Made by a program: the position numbers and the translations under genes. A stretch of DNA of 64,000 nucleotides, from positions 2,013,278 through 2,077,277 of the forward strand of contig NW_004454217.1 in assembly GCF_000283155.1 (NCBI RefSeq), in the 5' to 3' direction. The DNA is from Ceratotherium simum simum (taxonomy: Eukaryota; Chordata; Mammalia; Perissodactyla; Rhinocerotidae). Below the pieces are notes generated by a model. The model made no database searches and had not been told where the DNA came from. It saw only the letters and a program-made list of their open reading frames with translations. This document shows, in pieces, positions 37,006 through 49,480 of the stretch. Positions within the stretch are counted from its first letter, which is position 1. Every line of letters begins with the position of its first letter.

Positions 37006-38900
37006 CAAACTATAACTGTAGATTTGTCTATTTCTCCTTGCAGTTCTGTCAGGTTTTGTTTCACAAATGTTGAAGGTTTGTTATTAGAAAATGAACATTT
37101 GAGGCAGATATATTAAGTTATGTCTTAAAGAAATAAAATCTGACAATCTCTGCCTTTTAATTGGAGTTTTAAATATCTTACATTTAATGTGATTATTTAT
37201 ATGGTCAAGATTAAATCTGCCATCTTGCAATTAGTATTCTATTCCTATCTGTTTTTTGTTTCCTTTTTCTTATTTTTCTGCCTCTTTTGAAATAAGTACT
37301 TATATAATTTCATTATTCCTTTTTATCCCTTCTAATGGCTTATTAACTTTCATCATTTATTTTGTTTTTTTGATTATTGTTTTGGGTTTTTAGTGTATAT
37401 ATTTAACTTAGTGCAGTCTACTTTCAAATGACCTCATACCAATTCACTCATAGTTTAAGAGCGCTTACAGCAATTTCCTTTCTGTCCTCTGGGATTTTGT
37501 GTTATTTTTATACTTTTAATTTCTGCACGTGATATAAAGTGCACACTATATTGTTATTCTTTTGTTTAAATAGTATATTATCCTTTAAAGATATTTAAAT
37601 AAAAAGAAAAAATTCTGTATTTTTGCCTACATAGTTACCATTTTTGGTACTCTTAATTCTTTGAGTCGATCCATATTTTCATCTGGTATAATTTTCCTTT
37701 CACCTTAATGACTACTTTTAACAATTCTTTGATCTGTTGGTGATGAATTCTTTCAGCTTTTGTATTTTTTTTTAAAAGTCTTATTTCATCTTCATTTTGG
37801 AAAACAGTTTTGTTGGGTATACAATTCTAGGTTGTTGAGTTTCTTCTTTCCGTGCTTTAGAGATGTTGCTTCACTGTATTCTAACGTGTGTTGTTTCTGT
37901 TAGAAAATATGCTGTCAATGTTAAGGTTCAATAAACTTCTTTGATCTATGGGCTTATAATTTTCATAAATTTGAAGAATTTTAGCCATTGTTTCTTCAAA
38001 TATTTTCTGTGCCCCACTCATCCATTCTTCTTCTTCAAGGACTACAACAATTACACATAGATTAGGCTGCTTTAACTCATCTCACAGCTTTCTAATACTG
38101 TTTTCATTTTGTTTTGTTTTTTCCTCTGTATTTTATTTTGGATAGTTTCAATTGCTATATTTTCAAATACACTATCTTTTCTTTTTCAATGTCTGAGCTA
38201 CTATTAATGTCATCCAGTGTATTTTTCATCTTCAGCATTTTATTTTCCATCACTAGAAGTTCAATTTGATATTCAATTTGAAATTCATGTCTCCAGATAA
38301 TATTTCTATTATTTGCTCCAGTTTTTTGAACACAAGTATAACAATAGTTTTAATATTCTTGTCTATCAATTCTACAATAATTGTGAGTTCCATGTTTCTT
38401 TAAATTGATTGTTTTTTCTCCTCATTGTTGATTGTATTTTTCTGCTTCCTTGCATATCTGGTAATTTTTGACATGACACCAGAAATTTTGAATTTTATAT
38501 TTTGGGTAGCTGAATATTTTTGTATTCCTATAAATATTCTATAGCTTTGTTCTGCGATAAAGTTAAGTTACTTGGGAGCAGTTTGATTCTTTCAGGTCTT
38601 GCTTTTAAGACCTGTTAGTATCAGCACAGCATTAAGTCTGGGGATAACTATTCCCCACTACCAAGGCAAAACCCTTTTGCATCCTCTACCCAATACCAAG
38701 TAAATTATGAAGTTTTCCAGTCTAGCTTTGGAGAGCCAGCACTATTCCTGGCCTTGTGTAAGCTCTTAGTACAGTCCTCTGATGCTTTTGGATAAGCCTT
38801 TCCCTGGCTCCAAGTAAGTTTCTCACACACAAGCCCTCATAAGTACTCTGAAGAATACTCAAGGGAGGGTCTCTGCAAATCTCTGGTTTTCTCTCAATAC
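37006..38900 (-). mobile_element. L1/HAL1-like, antisense: ORF2 start, inter-ORF, ORF1, 5' UTR
   Basis: Left end matches the complement of the ORF2 start ('gtctatttctccttgcagtt', 'ctgacaatctctgccttttaa'). Then inter-ORF sequence, then the ORF1 complement ('aaaacagttttgttgggtat', 'gccattgtttcttcaaatat', 'ttccatcactagaagttcaa'), where the coiled-coil part would be encoded, then 5' UTR. Reading frames are destroyed. Together with 36170-37005 it looks like one antisense L1 lacking most of ORF2, or two adjacent copies. Confidence 0.72.
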
Positions 38901-39104
38901 CAGAGGTTGGCAACTTTGTCTATAAAGGGTCAGATAGAAATATCTTAGGCTTTCCAGGCCACATACAAACTCTATCACATATTTTTCCAGTTTTTTTTTT
39001 CTTTACATTCTATACACATGTAAAGACCATCCTTAGCACGTGGGCTATAGGAGAACAGGCTGTGGGCTGAATTTGGTACCCAGCCTGCAGTTTGCCAACC
39101 CCTG
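38901..39104 (+). mobile_element. hAT-type MITE, copy 1 (nested in L1)
   Basis: Terminal inverted repeats CAGAGGTTGGCAA and TTGCCAACCCCTG (12 of 13 match). Inside: 'ataaagggtcagatagaaat', 'cttaggctttccaggccaca', 'gctgaatttggtacccagcc'. Same family as 50761-50970 and 52419-52639. Antisense L1 5' UTR-like sequence resumes on its right, so it is a nested insertion. Confidence 0.88.
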
Positions 39105-39434
39105 ATCACGCAGCTATTTGTTACTCTGCTCTAGGAATTCTAACCACCTTGATTTCCCAGGACTCTCAACTGCTTCTCCTCAGTCAAGGAGTCTGCCAGG
39201 TACCTGCTGGGTTCACCCTCTCTCTGCTGTGTTTTGGAGACATTCTCAAGGCAGTAAGTAGGACAATTGTTGGGCTTTCCGCGTTTCTTTCTTCTATCTA
39301 AGGCCCTTCTGTTCTGAGTTGCCTGGTGTCCAATCTTTAGAAACCATTATTTCATACATTTTGTCAGATTTTTAGTTGTTTCAAGATGGAGGATAAATCT
39401 GGTCCCTGTTACTCTACCTTTATGGGAAGTGAAG
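39105..39434 (-). mobile_element. Antisense L1 5' UTR-like sequence, continuation
   Basis: Reads 'gtttcaagatggaggataaa' and 'ctggtccctgttactctacc' near its right end, as in the complement of an old L1 5' end. Likely the other side of the element split by the hAT insertion. Confidence 0.5.
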
Positions 39435-41460
39435 TTCCAGCATTAAATTTTTATACATTTTTCAATGTATTTTGGTTGATAGTTCTTCTATAAATGGGTG
39501 TCAATAATCAAAATACATAAAGATTTAAGTGCTTCTAAAGATCACCTCTGTTTCTTTATCTAACTGCAAGTTTAGCCCAGGAGTAGCAAGTCCCATTAGC
39601 CTCCTATATTTTTTTATTTGCTCTGCTTATTTGTTTTATTTTATTTTTTCTTCACTATTTGTCTTTTTGTTTTGTTTTCTGAGCTTGTCGCTTTATGTTT
39701 ATATTCATTCATTTGTCTTTCCCAGTAAATTATCAATTTTACTCCTGCAAGAGTTAGATAACTGGGATGTCAAATGTTAAAAAACAAAAAAACAAGGGAC
39801 TATCAAAAAAAAGAGGGAGAAGAAAGGAGAGAAACAGGGAGGGAGGAAAGGGAAGAAGAAATAAAATTTTCTCTCAATCTTCTCAATATTGCTTTATTGG
39901 TTTCTTGAATGTTGTGTAGTTGTTGAGAAGTCAAACATTGATATGATTCTCTTTCTTGTAGGTAATCTTTTTATTAATTAATTGTTAAAAGTTTTAAAAT
40001 TGTTTTTCCCTTTATCTGAATGTTCTGAAATATCACTACACCATTTCTAGGTGTGTTGTTTTTATTCACTTAGCACTTTTAATACTTTAATATCAGAGGA
40101 CCCCTGCCTTCCTTCAGTTCCAGGAAATTTTATTCTGTTATTTATTTAAATATTATTTTAATATTAACTAATTAATTAACTAATTAATATTAAAGTTAAT
40201 TATTTAAATATCTTTTCCATTCTATTTTTTCTTCTTCTAAAACTCCTGCTAAACAGATGACAGAAAATCTAGGTTTATCCTCAATTGCTCTTAATGTCTC
40301 TTTTAGACCTTCCATCTCTTTGTCTCATTGTGCTTCCTGCTAAGATAACTTCTTGATGTGCTCTTCTAGCTCATGAATTTGCTCTTTTGTTTTGCCTAGT
40401 AAGCTATCCAGCCTATTTACTGATATCTTTAATTTAAATTTTCCATTTTTATATTCAAAATCTCTCACTTCTAAAATAATGGCCTATGTTTGTTTCTTGC
40501 ATGTCATATTCTCTCTACCCTCTGAGTATATTAATTATACATGTTTTATTACCAATTAAATTTGATTTGAGAGTTGGAGTTTGTTGTCTCTGTCATGATG
40601 CTGGTATTCAATCATACATGCTTACTTTGACCACATGCTCATCTTTAATGGTGTTTCCTATTAAATTATCTGTTGTAGATATGCAACTGCTTGGGAGGAA
40701 GAAGCAGGAAGTTCTTCTGTAGCTTGACTAGGACCTGTTTTGAAAGATAATGAGATTTATAGATGAGTGGACAGCTACTCTTTTTGGTATGGCTGCTTCA
40801 GAGTACTGCCAAGCTTGCACATTCCACGCTTTCCATTGAGAACAATTTGTTTCATGATTGTTGCTTTATCCAAGATGAGGAAGGGATATTCAAAAAGGTT
40901 GACCTTGTTTACTGAAATTTCTGTAGGGGTTTTGTTTTTTCCCATCAAGTTACGTTGTTATATGACCTTCGGCTCTTGTCTATTTCTAGCATTTATCACT
41001 ATTGAGCATGGAACACCCTTGGTGTCATTTCTTCATACATTTTAGGATATGGTTTTATTCATGCTCATTCCATCTGTTTTGCGTCTTTTAGGAGTTCCTC
41101 AAAGTTTTTGGTTTGCTGCTCGTTTGTGAGCTTGTTATGTATGGGAGTATACATATTTTAGTGAATCTTCTATCACTTAGTAGGATTTGGTATGAAAATA
41201 GCAGTCATACATGTGATTAGTGCACCATCTTGAATCAAAAGTGTATTTTATTATTCTCATATTTCCAGACTTCATCTTTATTTTTCCTTGTGAATCCGAT
41301 GGAAGTTGTTTTATAATTGCTTTATCCATCGCTTGTCCTGGCATGTGGAGCATCTGGATAATGTAGGAATCTATCAAAAATTCTGCAAGTTCAGGCTTTG
41401 AGATCCATTTACTATGAATATTTTGTTTATAAGAGAAGAATATTAAAATTTTACCCTATC
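39435..41460 (-). mobile_element. Probable HAL1/L1-like remnant, antisense
   Basis: Segments such as 'gaatgttctgaaatatcact', 'tccttcagttccaggaaatt', 'ccttccatctctttgtctca' and 'gctcatgaatttgctctttt' resemble the complement of a diverged L1/HAL1 ORF1. No open frame survives on the minus strand; plus frames of 78-92 codons here are by-products. Boundaries are approximate and the family name is tentative. Confidence 0.5.
39783..39870 (+). repeat. Polypurine tract
   Basis: A- and G-rich run with few pyrimidines, including 'agagggagaagaaaggagag' and 'ggagggaggaaagggaag'. Confidence 0.85.
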
Positions 41461-42664
41461 TTTTTTTCTCATTATCCATAAAGCTTCAGTTCAAATAATT
41501 AAAAGAGAGAGATTGAATTAGATTGGTTTTAGGCACAATACATTTATTATCGCTCTATGATTCAAAGCTCACCAACCCTCTCTTTTTTATAGCTGCACTG
41601 TTGATTCATTTAATTTAGAATGGAACACCCAGTAGAACAATCACCAGCAACAAAGTATAAAAGAGTACTTATTGAGCAGAAGTGGGACAGCACTCAGGAA
41701 TATCCCAGGATGTTACATCAGTCCCAATGGAGAACTGTTTACTTAGTAACTCTATGTCCATTTATCATTCATTAATTGTGATAGTACCTAGTAGTTTAGT
41801 TTTTCTACATTCTAAAACAAAAGAAAACAAAAATATGTGTAAGGATATATAGTACCAAGAAAAAAATCATTTTCTATATTACATTAGAATTTTTGAATCA
41901 ACCAAAATATTCCCAAAATATTTCCATATACAACAAGTGTGAGTTCTAAATTTCTCTGTTCATAGTTATCATATTTTCCAGTTATTGCTGCCTAAATGTT
42001 TTCATGTAAATAAAGGAATCAATTGTATAAACAGTGGATATTTCTGAACTCCTACAATGTGCAAGACATTTTAGGAAAGACAAAGATAAACAGGACAAAT
42101 TACCCCCAAGTTGTGACAAGGTAGCTGTGGAGAAACAATGCAGACATGACTATTTTAATAGCATTATAAGGCATAAAAACTGATAAAGTGATACAAAATA
42201 GCACACGAAAAGTTTCTAAAAAGAGCACAGAAGACATAAGCCAACAGTTAAGAGAAAGGTGTGATCACTGAACATTGGTAGTCTGAACATTTCCTGGAGG
42301 AGACTTGAGCTGTATCTCAATGGATGCATCAATGTAGAAGACAGAAGCATACTCTAGGTAGAAGTTATCTCTGCAGGGTAGCTCGGTTATTAGAAACCAA
42401 CAGGCCTGTTTTATGATGCAGGCGTGGGCCAGCCTAGGTGGACTCCATGGCTTATAATGGGAAATAGTAGGATATAAGGCAAAAAGGAGAATTTGAGGTC
42501 TGACAGCAGAGGAATGTAAATGCTAGACTAAGTATGACTTAATTCTGTAGGTTGATAGTATGATTAACTGTATGGGGCAAGAATGTAACTTCACGACCAG
42601 ACCAGGGAAGTTTAGAAGAAACAGCATGAGTATATTTAGGTAAGTGGGTATTTGGCATCTGGGA
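41461..42664. other. Single-copy DNA, no gene seen
   Basis: No coding region. From about 42030 ('actcctacaatgtgcaagac') there may be a worn L2/L3-type segment that runs into the repeat at 42665. Confidence 0.4.
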
Positions 42665-43049
42665 GGGACCAGAATTCATTCATTCATTCATTCATTCATT
42701 CATTCATTCATTCAACATAAGCTCAGGCATGTGCTAGTTTCTGTGGATATACTGGTTAAAAAGGTAGCCAATGATCTCACGGAACATACACTTAAGAATT
42801 AAAGTTATGATAAGTGGTTTAAAGGAAGCAGAGAACTTCACTGGAGAGTAACGGGATCAGGGAGGACATATTTTAAATATGATAATTAAGGGAAAAAAAG
42901 GCCAAGTAGTGGGATTTAAGCTGAGACTTGAAGAAAAGGAAAGAACCAGGCATAAAAAGAGCACAGGCAGAGGTAATAACACCCTTGAAAGCACAGAGGC
43001 TGAAAACAGTTTGGCAAATTTGTTTGGTGAACTGTATGCACGTGTAGTA
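42665..43049 (+). repeat. Old mammalian interspersed repeat, left half (L2/L3-type, unnamed)
   Basis: Starts with a (TTCA)n array and follows a widespread family: 'caggcatgtgctagtttctg', 'gataagtggtttaaaggaag', 'cagggaggacatattttaaa', 'gggatttaagctgagacttg', 'cacaggcagaggtaataaca'. It is cut by the LTR at 43055 and resumes at 43612. Confidence 0.65.
42674..42714 (+). repeat. (TTCA)10 microsatellite
   Basis: About ten uninterrupted TTCA units at the start of the old repeat, where the family normally has a shorter 'ttcattcattcaac' stretch. Confidence 0.96.
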
Positions 43050-43054
43050 GTGGC

Positions 43055-43606
43055 TGTGATGGTTAATTTTATGTGTCAACCTGACTGGGCTAAGGGATGC
43101 CCAGAGAGCTGGTAAAACATTATGTCTTGGCGTGTCTGTGAGGGTGTTTCAGGAGATATCAGCATTTGAATCCATAGACTGAATAAAGAAGATCCACTCC
43201 CACCAAGGCGGGTGGGCATCATCCACTTTGTTGAAGGTCTGAATAGAATGAAAAGACGTGGGAAAGGAGAATTTGCTCTTACTTGAGCTGAGATATCCAT
43301 CTTATGCCCATGGACATCGGTGTTGCTGGTTCTCGGGTCTTTGGACTCAGGCTGGGACTCACACCATTGGCTCCCTTAGTCCTCAGGCCTTCAGACTCAG
43401 ACTGAATTGCACCACAGGCTTTCCTTGTTCTCCAGCTTACAGATGGCAGATTGGGACTTCTTGGTCTCCATAGTTATGTGAGCCAATTCCTATAATAAAT
43501 CTCTTCTTTATATCTATATATCTATATCTATGGTGTATGTATATGTATATGTATATGTATGTCTGTCCTATTGGTTCTGTTTCTCTGGAGGACCCTGACT
43601 AATACA
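43055..43606 (+). mobile_element. Solo LTR, 552 bp, with 5-bp duplication
   Basis: Begins 'tgtgatggttaattttatg' and ends 'gaccctgactaataca', with TG...CA termini. Internal landmarks: 'caacctgactgggctaagg', 'gggtgggcatcatccactt', 'gaaggtctgaatagaatg', 'tgtgagccaattcctataat' with an AATAAA signal, and 'ttggttctgtttctctgg'. Flanked by a perfect duplication GTGGC (43050-43054 and 43607-43611). This is a common mammalian LTR; the 5-bp duplication fits ERVL or ERV1. Frames of 71-78 codons on both strands are not genes. Confidence 0.88.
43503..43560 (+). repeat. (TATATC)n/(TATGTA)n simple repeat in LTR
   Basis: Alternating 'tatatctatatatc' and 'tatgtatatgtatatg' units lie just after the AATAAA region of the LTR, a position that is usually a short TA-rich stretch. 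Confidence 0.88.
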
Positions 43607-43611
43607 GTGGC

Positions 43612-44005
43612 ACATGAGAGAGGGAAACAGTAGTAGGAGATGAGGTTGAGGAACAAAAACAAGGGGACAGATCATGTAGCACTTTTTAAAATCCTTGGAA
43701 GGAGGCCAGGTTAAATTTAAAATGCAACAGAATATTGAAAGTTTTCATGTAGGGCAGGGCAATAACATGAACTGGATTATAATAGGTCAAGGCCAGGGGT
43801 AAGAACTATGAAGAGGTTATTGCAGCAAGAGATGCTGATGAATTGGATTGAGGAGGGGACAGCGGAGATGCAGAGAAGCTAAGGATACTGACATACATTT
43901 TTGGAGTTAGAAGCAGCAAGATTTCATGATGGATTGAATGTAAGGAGTGGTTGGAAGCAGAATAAGCATTTTTGTTTGAGCAATCAAATGGCATTGTAAG
44001 CCTAA
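43612..44005 (+). repeat. Old mammalian interspersed repeat, right half
   Basis: Continues the family interrupted by the LTR: 'gtaggagatgaggttgagga', 'acagatcatgtagcactttt', 'gcaataacatgaactggatt', 'gaggttattgcagcaagag', 'gatttcatgatggattgaa'. Order and orientation agree with the left half. Confidence 0.65.
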
Positions 44006-44089
44006 GGAAGAGATCAAGAGTTCATTCTGTGATTTGTAAAATGTGAGATACCCGTGAAATTTTAGTTAGACAGTTGAGTATGTGAAATT

Positions 44090-44500
44090 TGATCTCAGAG
44101 AAGAATTCTACGCTGTTTCCTTCTGACTCCTTAGGAGTCTTCTCGTCTTCCCATGCTGTAATTTTATGTTTTCCCATGTCCTTTCTTTGGCTTTCTTCAC
44201 TTCTCATGTGACAGATTCCCCCTGGCTAATAACATTCACTCCGGAGTTTCATCTTTCACCTGTTTGCTAATGACGTTCACTTCTTTGTCTTTAATCTAGT
44301 CCTCTCTCCTGAGTATGTAGATCTATACATTCAATTTCCTGCCTGGCTTTTTTCTGTGTATGTCTCAAATGTACCCCAAACTCCATACAGCTGATAAAGA
44401 CACAGCTACCCATTGAGAAACCTGAGACTATTCCTCACCCCATCTTTGTGCTCACTCCCCAAGTACAATCAATAACCTAGTCCTGTTGAATGATATTTTT
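44090..44500 (+). repeat. L2-like LINE fragment
   Basis: 'gtctcaaatgtaccccaaac', 'gaaacctgagactattcctc' and 'caatcaataacctagtcctg' match the usual coding region texture of L2. Short right-hand fragment of a related repeat follows near 44690-44760. Confidence 0.55.
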
Positions 44501-46299
44501 AATCTTCTTGTGTATTTATAAAAGTATGCTTTACTTGGAGTTAGTTTAATCCTAGAGTCTGGGATGGAGCTGGACCTAAACGTAGGTGTTAAATGGCCCC
44601 CTCTGTTGAAGGTCCATAGGACAGAAAGCCAAACGTATTGTGAGGTTAAGGCAATGAAGAGCAGGGAAGTGTCAGGATTCAAGCACTGTTAGGGTAATTG
44701 TCCTGGCAGCTGTGAACTAGACAGATGGGAGAAAGGAGAGACTAGAAGCAGAGACACTTCAGGATAGGAACTGTGATACCATGTTGTTTCCTAAGAAATT
44801 ATAAAATGAAATTGCACAAAATCAAAGGTGCTAATATTTTCCTTTTCAAATGCACTTTAAAAAAATTTCTATTAAACTTCATTGAAGAATTAGTTCAAAG
44901 AGGATGAGGGATAGAAAATGCTACCCTCAGCTGGCAGAACACGGATCCCTTAGGGCTTTTCCCTGGAGTTTAGTGTCCTGTCTCATTAGAAATGTCTGTC
45001 ATGGGAAAACCTCTTATTAGGACTCCAGAAAATTAAGCTTCCTAATGTGAAATCTATTGTTATAATCTATATCATATAAAGTGTGATGAGACTCTCTCCC
45101 CTACATAAATACAAACTCCCACACCTTTAGTCATCTTTTACTCTTAGCACATTTGTTTCTTAGAACATAGATTGCCAAGCCATTTTCAAAATCGTGTGTT
45201 TGACATAAGAAAATATTTCCTAAAATATGGTGCCCCAAGAATATTTATCTTTATGGGTAGTCATAGCTGATGGGAGGAGTGCAGTGCTTAGTGTAAACCA
45301 GATGTCTCTTTCTGGATATCTAACATCTGTATCCAGGTGAATAATGGTTTCAAATGCAGATCATGGGGAACCCTAAAGGGAAAAATTGGTCACAAAAGGA
45401 CAATAATTCCAACCAGGATGTAAAGCTGAGAATGCCATGCAGTGGTAACTTTGGGAGGGATTTGGTCTTGGTATGCCTGTGAACCCCAAGGAGCAATGAG
45501 AGGGAGAGCTACTTTCTTTTTACTGAGCATCCCTCTGAGATACTGTCCTGTTGAGTTACTCTAAGAATTAGCTGGTGCCAATTGCTTAATTCATAGAATG
45601 GATTGAAATCCAGTAGAAAGCCAAATAGTGAGGACTTAGTACACTTTCAAGTTGGTAGAAATTGTGGTATTTCAAATGAATGCCGAGAAGTTTGGAGTGT
45701 TAAATAAACATTCAGATGACTGGCTCTTCTACATGTTGTGTATGTCTTAGAGAAGATAGCTATCACTTTAATAGATTAAGAAAATTGTAAGCATGGGAGT
45801 TTAGAGAGTAGGTAGAAAAAAGTAGCTTTTTAGAAGTTCAGTATATCATGGATTCTCCACTAGTTCACTTCAAGTTGACCCCTTTAATACTTGTTATCGA
45901 TAGATGCAAAAGCCACTCGATCCCCCTTTGGAACACCAAAAATTGGCCAGAGAAGTTTCTCACCCAAAAGTCCATGGTAAGACTCTAAATCCATCCCTTT
46001 ATCTTTCCCTCCCTCCTTCCTAGACAGCTTTCAATCAACATGTCATAATTTCAATTGGAACTCCTGCGTTGGCTGGTGGTCTCCGTGTATGACATTATGA
46101 GACATCATTTTGCCTTCCTAACTGTCTGTGTCATTTCAATTAAAATGGCCGCTATGTGATATAGTAGTGCCTAGGCCCAAATTAATCCTATATTTCAATA
46201 CCACTAGCCCTGAATTTCCTATTTTATAATTCCTGTGCTACGTGATCACCAGAGCAAAGTGTGACAGCTACCATAAATAATACCTGCTCAGCATATCTA
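44501..46299. other. Single-copy DNA, no gene seen
   Basis: No repeat beyond the short fragment near 44690-44760 and no coding region recognised. Confidence 0.4.
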
Positions 46300-46309
46300 T
46301 CTATTTATT

Positions 46310-46460
46310 TCTAATTCTTTATGATAGGAATTTTTCAACATATGCAAAAGTAGAAAGCATGGTATAATGAGTCTCACATACCTGTCATCAGCTTCAACAA
46401 TTATCAGTATGTAATCAATCTTATTTCTATTTATGTTTTGAATTTCTGGTTTTGGTCTCC
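46310..46460. repeat. Possible old L1 3' UTR fragment
   Basis: 'ttcaacatatgcaaaagtag', 'ggtataatgagtctcacata' and 'cagcttcaacaattatcag' match a common old L1-associated segment. Orientation is not assigned. Confidence 0.5.
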
Positions 46461-48574
46461 TATCTTTTAACATTTTTAATTTTAAATATGTACTACTAGT
46501 TAATATTATAATCACATCTACTTTTCTTCTCTTATGCTCAATTAATGAGCAAATTGCTTATTGAGAGCTTACAGTTTGATATATGTATTTTTTTCCCCCG
46601 AGAATTTGTGAAGCAGAATGTTCTTCTCCTGAAACATATTTCTCACCATCTTTCTCTCATTCATTCACTCTGTCACTCATTTATTTGGTCACTCAGTATT
46701 AAAGATCCCCGTGTATATTAAACATTCAAGGACAAAATCCACTGTCTCAAAGTAGTTCCCAATTTAAAGGGGAGACAAACGTTAATGGGGTGTATTCTGG
46801 GGACAAGATAAGAGATATTTGGCTGCAAAGCCAAGGTAATGATCCTTATCTCTCGGCTCTACATTACGAGGAACATTATCACTATGTGGCTTTCCTATTT
46901 GTAAGAAGTGGTTGATATAGTTCACATCTACATCTTGATCGTGGTGGCAATAATAGAATTAACAAAAGCAATGCAAGTCTTTGACTCTCAGATTTTTCCT
47001 AATAAAAACTCTCATCCCATAATATTAAGCACAAGATTATAAACATAATTAGCATTCATAAAGCATTTTTAAGTGACCCACATATTGAATGAATGAATGA
47101 ATACATGGTTATAGAGTAGAATAGTAAAATGCTTTTAGAGTGTTTATATTTCCTTTTGAAATACATTTCAGGTGGCAGAATTGCATTTAGATACGAACTA
47201 TCCAGTAGAGGGATTCTTAGACTCAGCACTGGGAACTAAGAAAGCTGATGTCAACCATTTATTCAAATCTTATCTATTTATAGATGAAAATTAAAAGAAA
47301 AAAATAAGGTCCAATGACAATAATTTATTTCTTATAGTTCATACAAGATAGAACTAGAGCCTATTTATGTGATTTCTTGACTAGTGTTCTTTCTTTATAG
47401 CACTCTGGAAAAACTCATAATTTGATCCAGTTATAAATGATAAAAAAAATGACTATGATAACTGAATAAAAACCATATACATTCATAAAGGCTTTCTGCA
47501 GTTGGGCTCCATTTATACCACAGCATTATGAAAAGATGATCTAAATAGATCTTCCATATGACAGAACTCTAAAATGTTCTTACTTTGGTGTTCCATGTAC
47601 CACTAGTTCAGATTACGGGCAGGGATTGGCTCAATTATTATTAATTCCTAAAAATATAGGCCTTTGTTGAAATAGTGTCATCTTGTCCTTAGCTGCAACA
47701 CTGGAGTCACAGTAATTGGCCTAATAAAAAGAAAAAAATAAAAGTAGTTATAACCTCAAGGAGAGTTTATGTATGGTTAAATAACAAAAGGGAAGATACG
47801 ATCATAGATCATAAATAATTTTCTCTCTTGGCAGGCTTGACAATGATGGAGCTGCAGTCCATGTGATCCTGAGAGGGTGTTAACACAACAAAGACGGGCA
47901 TTATGCCTCCATCTAATGGTTAGCTTTACAGAAGCTTGAGTAGGTCTTCTTATTTAGGGGTTTGTCCACAAGTTTGTTCATAACTAATTTCTTTGCCCCT
48001 TGTCTTTGCCCCTCAAGAAGGAGATTTGACCACAGAATATTCGGAACCACAGACCTCCTGAAAGGCCATTTCTCCTTGGAAGTCTCTGTGTGAATGTCAA
48101 CTTGTGAGTAGCATCCCAAATAAAGGCTGTTTTACGTTTTTTAATAATTGTCTCCAAAGCCCCAAAACTTTTTATCCACTGCTCCTACTTCAATCTCTTG
48201 CACCATCTACTTTTACATATAGAAAAACTCAAATGCAGTGATAAAACAAATGTTGTCTCAACCAGCCTACCTTCCACAAAGTGAGTTATGCCTGACCTTC
48301 TAAGTTCTTGCTCACATTATAGACCTGACATTGGTACGGGTCCCTACGAACTTTTTCCTCAACTCTCGTTTGGACCTTCTCCTCAGTTTCCAGTAGATAC
48401 CCCACCCAATCCAGCTTGCTCTGAGGATATTGCCACACACACAGGAGTTACATTGTTATTTTTTCTGTTTCACATCTCAGGTTCTTGTATTAAATGACAT
48501 ATTTCTTGAGAGCAGAGACCATGTATGTTTATTGTAACACCCCTGAGATCACATATATGTGATAATATCAATGA
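46461..48574. other. Mostly single-copy DNA
   Basis: A short piece near 46655-46830 resembles the start of the same old repeat as 42665. (GAAT)4 lies near 47087-47102. From about 48280 to 48550 there is a weak L2-like texture ('gagcagagaccatgtatg'). No gene recognised. Confidence 0.4.
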
Positions 48575-48690
48575 GAAATACGCAGTGGAACACCTTCTCT
48601 GTGCCGGGCAGGTTTATTGAATGCTTTTATACATATCCTCTCATTTAATCCTCACAACAGTTCTGCGAGAGTCTTAGGTCATCTGTTTGT
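48575..48690 (-). repeat. MIR SINE 3' part, antisense
   Basis: 'cttctctgtgccgggcaggt', 'tatcctctcatttaatcctc', 'acaacagttctgcgagag'. Confidence 0.8.
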
Positions 48691-48754
48691 ACTCCTTGAA
48701 GATCAGCTGATTGACTTACTGAGCGAAACTCAAAAAAGAGTCTAATGATACCAA

Positions 48755-48992
48755 CCCCACCAACATTGAGTGCCTATGGTCTGTCGGATACTCTGTTAAA
48801 TATTTCCTACAGGAAATATTTCATGTTCATGTCAACCTTGTGAGGAATTCTCATCTCCATTTAGCATTTGAGGAAACTGTGATACAGACAGCTTAAGAAA
48901 AGGATGCACGGTCATGCCAACAGTAAAGGCAAAGCCAGGATCCAAACTCAAATCTTTCTGACTCCAAAACCAGTGTTCCTTTCCTCACACAA
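48755..48992 (-). repeat. MIR SINE, antisense, near full length
   Basis: 'attgagtgcctatggtctgt', 'tcatctccatttagcatttg', 'aggaaactgtgatacagac', 'ggatccaaactcaaatcttt' and 'ctgactccaaaaccagtg', covering tail, core and tRNA-like head. Two antisense MIRs thus lie within 420 bp. Confidence 0.85.
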
Positions 48993-49139
48993 TGCTGTTT
49001 GCGTAAGGTCAGAGGGCACTTTCTCCTTTGCCCATCATTAAATCATTAAATGTCTAATCACTATGTCCAGCGTCAGCATACTCTCTATTTACATGTAAAT
49101 GAGTAATTATTAGCTTGGACTTGGACTGAGCTGTGCTCA

Positions 49140-49480
49140 TGTGTATCATAGCCCCCTATCTAGAATGTCCTTTCTTCTGTCCATTGTCCATCCAAGGCAT
49201 TCACCTTTGACCTGGCTCATGACCTGAAAACCTTTCTTGATTCTTCCCAACTACAGTGATTTCCTTTCTTTGAGAGTGCAATAATAGCCATTACTGTCTC
49301 TTCATTACATTTAGGTGCTTAATCACACACCTCACCATATCACTTAATAGTTTTAATATGAATACATCATACCTGCTTAGAGAGACTTATAAGTTCCTGG
49401 ACAGTGAGTGTTGTGTGCCATGTATTTTTTTTATGTTCTCAATTATGACAATTAATGGGTCTTCATTGGAAAGCTTTTCA
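49140..49480 (+). repeat. L2 LINE 3' end
   Basis: 'tagaatgtcctttcttctg', 'tccaaggcattcacctttga', 'gaaaacctttcttgattctt' and 'agttcctggacagtgagtg' follow the L2 C-terminal coding and 3' region. Confidence 0.78.
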
